Assembly (NCBI RefSeq): GCF_000380245.2
Contig: NZ_HG428741.1
Span: 1,875,761 to 1,939,760, forward strand
Direction of reading: 5' to 3'
DNA from: Bacillus massiliigorillae
GTDB lineage: Bacteria; Bacillota; Bacilli; Bacillales; DSM-1321
DNA length: 64,000 nt
This document shows positions 32,555-39,874 of the stretch, piece by piece. A program made the position numbers and the translations under genes. The notes beneath the pieces were generated by a model that saw only the letters and a list, made by a program, of their open reading frames with translations, searched no databases and was not told the DNA's origin. Positions within the stretch are counted from its first letter, which is position 1. Every line of letters starts with the position of its first letter.

Positions 32555-34555
32555 TTAAATGACACCGATTTTTTTCAATGTATCTGTAATATTTCTACCT
32601 TCACGAATACCATCTAGGATTTTACGTGCACGTTGACTGTCTCCAATATTTACAAATTCTACTCCTTGTTTTGTAAAATGTTTGTGTAATAACTGAACAT
32701 GGTCATTGACTGGTTTCATACCTAAGCAAACAAATCCATAATCAAATTCAAGATTTGAATCTTGACCCTCAAACTGTAGCTTAAAGTGACTAGACTCGAC
32801 TTGCATTAATGACGTATTTGTATGAACAGTTACATCTTTTTCTTTAATCATACTCATCATTGAAATTTTAGTAATATGATCTAAATCACGACCTAACATA
32901 GGCAATCTCTCAACGATTGTAACGTCTGCTCCTTTTTCAGAGAAGTATTCAACGACATCAAGGCCTACAGCGCCTCCACCAATAACAGCAATCTTTTTGC
33001 CTTTTACATCTAATTCGTTAAATTCATCTAGATTATTTAATAAGCCCCTGATTGAATAAAGATTTGATTCTTCTTTATCAATACGCTCTAATAAACCAGG
33101 TATAGGTGGTAATAATGGCTGTGAACCTGTTGCATTAATAACAACATCTGGCTTGAACTGTTCAATAGTTTCAATGTCAGCTCTTGTATTTGTAAATGTT
33201 ATTAAGTTCTTTAATTGATCTGCTCTTCTCACTAAGTAATCTGGAAAATCCGAAATTCTATTTTTCGCTGGTAAAGTAGCAATTTCTCGTGCAAGACCAC
33301 CTAAGTATGGCTTTTGCTCAAATAAATAAGTTGTACATCCCACTTCAGCTGCTGTACATGCTGCTTCTAAACCAGCTGTACCTCCACCGATGACTACTAC
33401 ATTTGTTGTTTCTGCTACTTTCTTCTCTTTGTATCCCTCTTCATCCATTAAGTTAGGATTAATGGTACATCTAATTGGACGATTTAAACCAATACGATGT
33501 CCAGCACAACCAATATTACAAGAGATACATTTTCGAATCATCTCTTCATTTGCTTCTCCTACTTTCTTCACCCAATAAGGATCAGCAATAAGACCACGCC
33601 CCATACCGATTAAATCAGCATGACCTTCCGCTAATACTTGCTCAGCGATTTGCGGGTTACGAATATTACCAGTTGTCATTGTCACTTTTCCGAACTTCTC
33701 TTTCACTGCTTTCGCCATATATGTACGCCAACCATCTGGTAAATTCATTTGGTCAATTTGATATTGTACAGAATCGTTAACAGCTGCGGATACGTTGAAA
33801 ATATCTATTTCTTCATGTAAATATTCAAGAATTTGCAACGTATCTTCTAATGTATTTCCACCTGCAAGAAAATCATCCGCACTGAAACGAAGACTAATTG
33901 GGAAGAATGGACCTACTTCCGCACGAACACGGTCGATAACCATACGTGCAAAGCGAGCTCTATTTTCATAGCTACCACCAAATTCATCTGTACGATTATT
34001 ATATAGTGGTGATAAGAATTGGCAGATTAAATAAGAATGACCTGCGTGAATTTCAACAGCATCAAATCCCGCTGTTTGAGCACGTCTTGCTGCTTTCCCA
34101 TACTTCTCGACGATTTCTAAAATCTCCTCCTTACTTAGCGGTCTTGGCGTTACGCCACCTGTTTTTGAAGGAATATTTGATGCCGATACTGGAGTTAAAC
34201 CTTCTATTCGATCTGGAATAGCCGATGCTCCAGCATGGTTAATCTGAATGGAAACATTCGCACCATGTTTATGTAATCTTTCAGTTAAGTTAAATAAACC
34301 AGGAATATATTTATCATGGTCAATTCGGATTTGAGTCGTTCCATTAGAACCTAGGGGAAAATCAACATTCGCATTCTCAATGATAATTAATCCTGTTCCT
34401 CCTTTAGCTCGTTGCTCATAATAACTAATATGATCCTCGTTAAATTCTCCATGCTGTCCACCAAAGTTCGTTCCCATAGGTGGCATAACGATACGGTTTT
34501 TTAACATCATGCTTTTTATAGTTAGTGGTTCAAAAATATGTTGATAAGTAGTCAT
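32555..34555 (-). CDS. FadH/2-enoate-reductase-like iron-sulfur flavoprotein
   Basis: A 666-aa three-domain NADH:flavin oxidoreductase. An Old-Yellow-Enzyme TIM barrel (residues 1-350, MPPMGTNFGG, HAGHSYLICQFLSP, GMGRGLIADP) is followed by the 4Fe-4S cysteines CISCNIGC plus a later Cys (RPIRC). FAD (VVVIGGGTAGLEAA) and NAD (IAVIGGGAVGLDVVE) Rossmann domains complete it, as in 2,4-dienoyl-CoA reductase, BaiCD/BaiH and 2-enoate reductases. Such enzymes hydrogenate activated C=C bonds. In a shikimate cluster the enone/enoate of dehydroshikimate or shikimate is an attractive substrate (inference). SD AGGAAGG precedes ATG 34555. Divergent from LysR. Confidence 0.88.
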   Translation of the reverse strand: MTTYQHIFEPLTIKSMMLKNRIVMPPMGTNFGGQHGEFNEDHISYYEQRAKGGTGLIIIENANVDFPLGSNGTTQIRIDHDKYIPGLFNLTERLHKHGANVSIQINHAGASAIPDRIEGLTPVSASNIPSKTGGVTPRPLSKEEILEIVEKYGKAARRAQTAGFDAVEIHAGHSYLICQFLSPLYNNRTDEFGGSYENRARFARMVIDRVRAEVGPFFPISLRFSADDFLAGGNTLEDTLQILEYLHEEIDIFNVSAAVNDSVQYQIDQMNLPDGWRTYMAKAVKEKFGKVTMTTGNIRNPQIAEQVLAEGHADLIGMGRGLIADPYWVKKVGEANEEMIRKCISCNIGCAGHRIGLNRPIRCTINPNLMDEEGYKEKKVAETTNVVVIGGGTAGLEAACTAAEVGCTTYLFEQKPYLGGLAREIATLPAKNRISDFPDYLVRRADQLKNLITFTNTRADIETIEQFKPDVVINATGSQPLLPPIPGLLERIDKEESNLYSIRGLLNNLDEFNELDVKGKKIAVIGGGAVGLDVVEYFSEKGADVTIVERLPMLGRDLDHITKISMMSMIKEKDVTVHTNTSLMQVESSHFKLQFEGQDSNLEFDYGFVCLGMKPVNDHVQLLHKHFTKQGVEFVNIGDSQRARKILDGIREGRNITDTLKKIGVI

Positions 34556-34661
34556 GTGTATATCCTTCCTATAGCTAATTTTTCCAATGAAAAATAAAAA
34601 AAAATTTGATACAGTAAATTCAGTTCCCTATTCATTTAGGTCGATGGTTCATATTAATTTA

Positions 34662-34677
34662 TGTGATTTTTTTCACA
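34662..34677. promoter_or_regulatory. TGTGA-type palindrome, copy 1 (between the reductase and lysR)
   Basis: TGTGATTTTTTTCACA, matching TGTGA-N6-TCACA, in the 256-bp divergent intergenic region. It lies 107 bp from the reductase start and 135 bp from the lysR start, so it could serve both. Confidence 0.65.
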
Positions 34678-34811
34678 AACTTTAATAGTCATTCTCCTTA
34701 TCTTTCATTACTGCCTTACACTTTAAAATTATACGACCCAACTATACTAATAATCTAATTGGTTTTTACCATTATATTTATAGGTATTTTCTATAGAAAG
34801 GAACATAATTG

Positions 34812-35723
34812 ATGAATTTAAGACAACTGTACTATTTTAAAACCCTTGCCAAGTTGGAACATTATACACAAGCCGCTTCCCACCTTTCTATAACCCAACC
34901 AAGCTTAAGTCATGCCATATCTGAATTAGAGAAAGAGTTAGGAATTTACTTATTTGAAAAGCACGGAAGGAACGTGCGCTTAACGAAATACGGTCGTTAC
35001 TTTCTTACATACGTTGAAAATGCATTAGAAGAACTGGAAAAAGGCGAGAGAAAAATGAAAAAGCTAGCTAGTCCCACCGAAGGAGTTATTGACTTAGCCT
35101 TTATCTATACTCTGGGATCTCGTTTTATTCCGAACATTATTCAAGCGTTTTCAAATATAGAACAATATAAAAATATTTCTTTTTCATTTAGTCAGGGCAT
35201 TACAAAAAATATTATTCAGGGTTTGAAAGATGAAAAATATGATTTAGCATTCTGTTCAATGGTCGACAATGAACCTGATATTGAGTTCACTCCAATTGCA
35301 CAGCAAGAACTTGTATTAATTGTTCCAGAGAATCATCCACTAGCTGATTATGATTCAGTAAATTTAAAAGATACAGCACCTTATCCTTTTGTTTTCTTTA
35401 ATCCAGATAGTGGTATTCGTCCTATTATTAATAACTTATTTGAACAAGTGAATGTTAAACCGAAGATTGTATGTGAAGTTGAAGAAGATAGTGCTATTGC
35501 AGGTTTAGTTTCAGTAAATTACGGGATTGCTGTCATGCCACGAATTGTCTCGCTGGAACACCATAATGTAAAGATTCTTGAAATCGAAGAACCCGCTTAT
35601 CATCGCTATATATACCTTGCTAGTGTCAAAAATCATTACTTGTCCCCAGCCGTATGTCACTTCCGTGATTTTGTCATTTCATATGCAAAAGAGCAATATT
35701 CACATTCTAAAAGCTTGATATAA
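34812..35723 (+). CDS. LysR-family regulator of the shikimate cluster
   Basis: A 303-aa LysR-type regulator. The wHTH covers residues 1-60 (MNLRQLYYFKTLAKLEHYTQ, then HLSITQPSLSHAISELEKEL), followed by a linker helix and the two-lobe effector domain. Divergent transcription from the enoate reductase is the usual LysR arrangement. By analogy with QuiR of Listeria, which responds to shikimate, it is probably the cluster activator. ATG 34812 is preferred over TTG 34809. AAAGG lies upstream. Confidence 0.88.
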   Translation: MNLRQLYYFKTLAKLEHYTQAASHLSITQPSLSHAISELEKELGIYLFEKHGRNVRLTKYGRYFLTYVENALEELEKGERKMKKLASPTEGVIDLAFIYTLGSRFIPNIIQAFSNIEQYKNISFSFSQGITKNIIQGLKDEKYDLAFCSMVDNEPDIEFTPIAQQELVLIVPENHPLADYDSVNLKDTAPYPFVFFNPDSGIRPIINNLFEQVNVKPKIVCEVEEDSAIAGLVSVNYGIAVMPRIVSLEHHNVKILEIEEPAYHRYIYLASVKNHYLSPAVCHFRDFVISYAKEQYSHSKSLI

Positions 35724-35756
35724 TTTAAAAAAAGCATAATGTCATACATAATATGT

Positions 35757-35784
35757 AGTACATCACTTGATAAAGTGGTGTACT
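35757..35784 (+). terminator. Hairpin after the first lysR
   Basis: AGTACATCACTT (35757-35768) pairs with AAGTGGTGTACT (35773-35784), with one G-U-type pair; CATTTATAT follows. Confidence 0.6.
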
Positions 35785-35942
35785 CATTTATATAATTGCC
35801 CTCCTTTATTAAGTTACATTCTAATGCAATTATTTACATACCTAGGATACGACATAATCAAATCTCTATCTTTAAAATGACTTGATATTCTTTTACTATT
35901 GTATATAATAATTCTTCTTAAAATGTGAAGGGACTGAACTAC

Positions 35943-36296
35943 AAACAGAAAGATTAACGCTAAAAAAAGGAAGTATCAGACTCCCCTAGCATATTTAAAA
36001 TTTGGTCAGAACCTGAAGTTACAAAATTTATGAATATCGATAGTTTTACTGATGAAAGTCAGGCAATACAGATGATTGAAATGCTTGATAATTTATCTCA
36101 AGAAAATAAAGCTATTCGCTATTCAATTGTTCATTTAGAATCAAAGCAAATTATCGGCTCTTGTGGTTATAATTCATTAGATTATGAGAATTCAAAAACA
36201 GAAATCGGTTATGAAATTAGTAAAGAATATTGGGGTAATGGATTTGCAACGGAAGCCCTTGGTGACAATTATATTTTTCTGAAAATGATATACTAG
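35943..36296 (+). pseudogene. GNAT acetyltransferase remnant, frameshifted and truncated
   Basis: A RimJ/RimL-type acetyltransferase in pieces. The N-terminal LQTERLTLKK is in one frame up to a seven-A run (35962-35968), after which the frame shifts to SPSIFKIWSEPEVTKFM and continues to residue-type motifs CGYNSLDY and GYEISKEYWGNGFATEAL, the acetyl-CoA loop. The C-terminal third is missing: the frame ends at 36296, 30 bp before the next LysR start. The homopolymer position means a sequencing error could explain the frameshift, but not the truncation. Confidence 0.7.
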
Positions 36297-36325
36297 GCAT
36301 ATACATAAAGAGTGGAGGATGGTAG

Positions 36326-37264
36326 ATGGAATTAAGACAATTGGAGTACTTTATGAAGTTGAGTGAAGATTTGCACTTTACTCGTGCTGCGGAACAATTA
36401 CATATCTCTCAACCCACATTAAGCCATCAAATCAAGGTATTAGAGGGAGAAATGGGCTGTCTTTTGTTTGATCGCATCGGGAAAAAAATATCGCTAACTG
36501 AAGCCGGACATATATTGTATGAACAAGGTCTTCATATTTTTCGAGCCATTGAAAATACAAAGGTACAGATAAATGATCTAGATATGATGCAAGGAGGAGC
36601 ACTGAACATTGGTGCCCTACCAGGAGAATTAACCAATCTAGTCTCTAATAATTTAGTAAAATACCATAAACAATTTCCTCAGGTTCATGTAGCTGTTTTA
36701 AGTTTAGATGATTTATTTGGTCCATTGAAAGATAATAAAATCGACTTTGCGATATCATTCGCCCGTGAATACAAGCAAAGTAATGATGAGCAATTGATTG
36801 AAATTCCACTATACACCGAGGAACTGCTTCTCGTAGCGCATCGTGAGCATCCATTGATGCAGCTAGAAACCATTACCTTACAGCAAGTGTTAGAGCAACC
36901 ATTAGTAACTTTTCCAGATATTCAACAATGTCGGCAAACACTTGATTCAGCGGCACGTCAGGAGAAGATTTCATTACAGCCTATATTTGAAACCTCAAGC
37001 ATCGAAGCTATTTTTAACTTTGTAAAGAATCATTTAGGCGTGACCATTATTTCTAATACACTATATCAGTTACATAAAAGTGAGGAAATTAGTGCACGTT
37101 CTATTAATCATAATAAATTAACACGCCAGATTGTTTTGCTTTATCGCAAAGATAAATTCATGAGTAAGCGTGTGAAAGCATATATGCCTATTTTCATCCT
37201 TTATTTGAAAGAATTAAAAATAGAGGTTCCTGCTACTAGTATGAAACAACTGCAATTGTTATAA
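36326..37264 (+). CDS. LysR-family transcriptional regulator (CidR/CynR-like)
   Basis: A 312-aa LysR protein. The HTH (MELRQLEYFMKLSEDLHFTR, then QLHISQPTLSHQIKVLEGEM) is intact, followed by the effector-binding domain (MMQGGALNIGALPGEL near residue 92). SD GGAGG lies before ATG 36326. A degraded CoA-transferase fragment lies downstream, so its original target may have been lost. Target otherwise unknown. Confidence 0.85.
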   Translation: MELRQLEYFMKLSEDLHFTRAAEQLHISQPTLSHQIKVLEGEMGCLLFDRIGKKISLTEAGHILYEQGLHIFRAIENTKVQINDLDMMQGGALNIGALPGELTNLVSNNLVKYHKQFPQVHVAVLSLDDLFGPLKDNKIDFAISFAREYKQSNDEQLIEIPLYTEELLLVAHREHPLMQLETITLQQVLEQPLVTFPDIQQCRQTLDSAARQEKISLQPIFETSSIEAIFNFVKNHLGVTIISNTLYQLHKSEEISARSINHNKLTRQIVLLYRKDKFMSKRVKAYMPIFILYLKELKIEVPATSMKQLQLL

Positions 37265-37266
37265 AA

Positions 37267-37305
37267 GGATGTTCAAAAGTGATTTTCAATCATTTTTGAA
37301 CACCC
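37267..37305 (+). terminator. Terminator of the second lysR
   Basis: GGATGTTCAAAAGTGATT pairs with AATCATTTTTGAACACCC across a 3-nt loop, immediately after the stop at 37264. Same dispersed hairpin family as at 10393, 17550 and 27977. Confidence 0.75.
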
Positions 37306-37340
37306 TCTTACACTTTTTTCAACATTCGAAATTTATTATT

Positions 37341-37451
37341 CTATTCAACTGACACCATTCCATCTTTAATCCATAAAGCAGCTTCATCAGCTGTTACAAT
37401 TATTTTCTATTAATCATGATGCCTTATTCTTATCTTTTCTTACTCTAACAT
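37341..37451 (-). pseudogene. N-terminal scrap of a succinate/acetate CoA-transferase
   Basis: On the minus strand the frame reads KIIVTADEAALWIKDGM, which matches the conserved N-terminus of Cat1/ScpC/AarC-type CoA-transferases (IVTADEAA..IKDG). Stops and a frameshift disrupt the preceding codons, and a TAG at 37341-37343 ends it only about 20 residues into the protein. The rest of the gene is absent. Identification rests on about 17 residues. Confidence 0.5.
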
Positions 37452-37461
37452 CTAGTTGTTA

Positions 37462-38100
37462 TTACTCCTTCCAAGGCGAATGTAAAACACAATCACAGAA
37501 ATTTTTAGGTTTATAATTTGGGATATAACGAGCGCATACATCCGATTTAATATTTCCAAAAGTCGTTTCAGGTTTATGCTTAAAGCCCTCAAAAAATGCA
37601 GGTAAGATGTCTTGTTTAAACTGATTACGAGGAAAGGCTTGTACAATAGCCTCACGCTCAGCATCCGATAAATCATGGTACCCATCTCCCATAACGTCTA
37701 ACCCAACACCTGCATAGAGTAAAGCGACTTCATTTTCTTTATGCTCAGCAATACCAAGTGTAGTGTGTAAAGCTATGGCATCCCAAACAAGCTGCATGGA
37801 TGCCTCTCCAATATTATAAGTTGATAAAAACTGTCGAGCTGCATTCGCCCCATCTACCTCAAAACGAAGGTCGTTGCTACTAAATTTCTTTGTTAATCCC
37901 ATATCGTGAAATAAAGCACTAACATATAAAAGTTCCTCATCATATGCTTTGTTAACTTTTTTTCCTTGTATTGCCCCAAATAAATACACTCGATTTGAGT
38001 GATTCCACAATAGTTCTGATCCGTATTCTTTTAAAATATCCTGTGCATCTAAAGCTAAGCGACTATCAGGAATGATAATCCCAGCAATTTCGTTAGACAT
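37462..38100 (-). CDS. HD-domain hydrolase, cyanamide-hydratase-like
   Basis: A 212-aa HD-superfamily metalloprotein. The HD motif is SALFHDMGLTKKF, preceded by the first ligand region LLWNHSNRVYLFG and followed by AIALHTTLGIAEH. This arrangement is seen in Ddi2/cyanamide-hydratase-like proteins of bacteria and fungi, but the substrate is not predictable. ATG 38100 follows GAGGAGGGA. Monocistronic. Confidence 0.8.
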   Translation of the reverse strand: MSNEIAGIIIPDSRLALDAQDILKEYGSELLWNHSNRVYLFGAIQGKKVNKAYDEELLYVSALFHDMGLTKKFSSNDLRFEVDGANAARQFLSTYNIGEASMQLVWDAIALHTTLGIAEHKENEVALLYAGVGLDVMGDGYHDLSDAEREAIVQAFPRNQFKQDILPAFFEGFKHKPETTFGNIKSDVCARYIPNYKPKNFCDCVLHSPWKE

Positions 38101-38430
38101 TCAAATCCCTCCTCATGTACCCAAAATAAAGCTACTACAATGGGTTGTTATAATTATATTAACAATTCAGATTATTTATCAATTAAATGATTTCTATAAT
38201 AACGATAGATTTTATCAATGATTTTGCTATGCTTTCACCTCTGGTTCGAAAATAGAAAAGACTTTGTTCGCTTATATTATCGATGAACGATTTTGTAATA
38301 TGTAGTAAATAACTATCGTACAATTGTTAATCTTAACATACTTCCCCCACTTGTTATTGAACTCCACTGCTCCTTTAGTACCCATTCAAATATCAAAACT
38401 AACATTAAATTATTAAATATTTAAAAAATA
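38101..38430. other. Gene-free stretch upstream of the MerR promoter
   Basis: AT-rich gap between two divergent genes. No coding frame or strong hairpin noted. It should contain the HD gene's promoter. The right end leads into the MerR-type promoter at 38431. Confidence 0.5.
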
Positions 38431-38461
38431 TTGACTTAGAGTTATCTCTAAGTTGTAAACT
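38431..38461 (+). promoter_or_regulatory. MerR-type promoter with 19-bp spacer and dyad
   Basis: TTGACT (38431-38436), a 19-bp spacer, TAAACT (38456-38461). The dyad ACTTAGAG-TTAT-CTCTAAGT (38434-38453) fills the spacer. An over-long spacer with a palindrome is the hallmark of promoters that MerR-family activators twist into an active form. Confidence 0.75.
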
Positions 38462-38491
38462 AGCTTTATTCTAAAGAAAAGGATGATGTTA

Positions 38492-38832
38492 ATGTTGTCA
38501 ATAAGTGAAGCAGCCGAAAAATGAATGGAAACCGTTTTTATTTAGAATCAGATATTCAATTTATGAAATTTCTAAAAACCTTAAAAGAAACAGGTATGTC
38601 ATTAGAAGATATCAGTGAGATTGTAAAAGATGGTTGTATTTTAGAAAAATTACATATAGGACTTGAATCATCAAAGTTAATACCTTCATTAAATAAACGC
38701 ATTGAGATTTTAAAAAAGCATCTTGAAGAAATGGAAAGAAAAAAGAAGGAATTAGATGAAGTAATTTCTACAACCAAGACAAAATTGAATACCTATTATT
38801 CGATTTTAAGAGAGGATGGGGAATACAAATGA
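38492..38832 (+). pseudogene. MerR-family regulator with deleted DNA-binding helix
   Basis: ATG 38492 opens a typical MerR start (MLSISEAAEK), but the frame stops at TGA 38522-38524. From 38521 in another frame the protein resumes at MNGNRFYLESDIQFMKFLKT, the second half of the wHTH, then the full coiled-coil dimerisation and effector region to 38832. About 20-25 codons, including the recognition helix, are missing. The remaining 103-aa piece could still be made from ATG 38521 but could not bind DNA normally. Its stop overlaps the eamA start (ATGA). Confidence 0.8.
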
Positions 38833-39746
38833 AGCACTTAAAGATATACCTAATGCTTCTTGGATTCTCTATTTTTACTGGTGCTACCTTTAACCTTGCA
38901 AAATATACTGTTGACTATTTTTCACCAGCTTCAGCTGCTGCTTGGAGATTCGGAATCGCTTCGGTGATTATGTTGATAATCTTATTATATACAGAGGGTA
39001 TAAAGAAGAATGTCTTAAAACAAAATGTCCTAATATACATTTTTCTTGGAATGGTAGGAATTTTTGGGTTTAACACTTTATTTTTTGTAGGATTAAAATA
39101 TACTTCTCCTGTTAACGGTGCCTTAATTATGGGGCTGAATCCTTTATTAACTACTATACTATCTAGAATTATTTTAAAAGATAAAATTTCAAAAAAGCAA
39201 TTGGCTGGTATTCTTTTTGCTTTCATCGGTGTGTTAATAGTCATAACACAGGGATATATTGAGACTATTAAAAACCTATCAATTTCTGTTGGAGATTTAT
39301 TCATTTTAGCTGGTAATACTTGCTGGGCTCTATATGGTGTACTTGGACGCCGATATATAAAGGATGTAAGTCCATTGTCTACAACTACCTATACAATGAT
39401 TGTAGGTGCTGTTTGTCTAATTATTGTATCTTTAACCACTCAAAACCCTGTTCCAATACATAACATTCCGATTCAAACTTGGGGAGCAATTGCATTTATG
39501 GCTATCTTTACTAGTGTTTTAGGTTATCTATGGTGGAACCAAGGTATTAAAGTTATTGGGGCAAGTAATACTTCTATATTTTTCAACCTAGTTCCCATAG
39601 TTACTATGATTATTTCATATGTCACAGGCTCACAAATAACATTTATTCAAATTAGTGGAGCAATTTTAGTGATATTTGGTGTTTTATTATCCTCGGGAAT
39701 AATAAAACACCAAATAATAAATATAAAAAAACATTTAATAACGTAA
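38829..39746 (+). CDS. EamA/DMT-family transporter
   Basis: A 305-aa drug/metabolite transporter with ten membrane segments in two EamA halves (PASAAAWRFGIASV near residue 35; LSTTTYTMIVGAV near residue 185; VLGYLWWNQGIKVIGAS late). Probably an exporter of metabolites or toxic compounds. It is translationally coupled to the broken MerR gene upstream, so it was probably the MerR target. With that activator damaged, expression may now be low or unregulated. Confidence 0.85.
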   Translation: MKHLKIYLMLLGFSIFTGATFNLAKYTVDYFSPASAAAWRFGIASVIMLIILLYTEGIKKNVLKQNVLIYIFLGMVGIFGFNTLFFVGLKYTSPVNGALIMGLNPLLTTILSRIILKDKISKKQLAGILFAFIGVLIVITQGYIETIKNLSISVGDLFILAGNTCWALYGVLGRRYIKDVSPLSTTTYTMIVGAVCLIIVSLTTQNPVPIHNIPIQTWGAIAFMAIFTSVLGYLWWNQGIKVIGASNTSIFFNLVPIVTMIISYVTGSQITFIQISGAILVIFGVLLSSGIIKHQIINIKKHLIT

Positions 39747-39844
39747 TATCTTTCGCAATCGAGAACGTTTATATTAATTGAAAAATAATGGTGTTTGTTA
39801 TTACTAATCAAGTTTGATTCAAAAGCTATCATTAATATATCAAT

Positions 39845-39874
39845 AAAAAGGTGGAGCAAATACCCCACCTTTTT
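39845..39874. terminator. Bidirectional terminator between eamA and the PBP gene
   Basis: AAAAAGGTGG (39845-39854) and CCACCTTTTT (39865-39874). It serves the converging genes on both strands and overlaps the last bases of the PBP stop codon. Confidence 0.85.
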
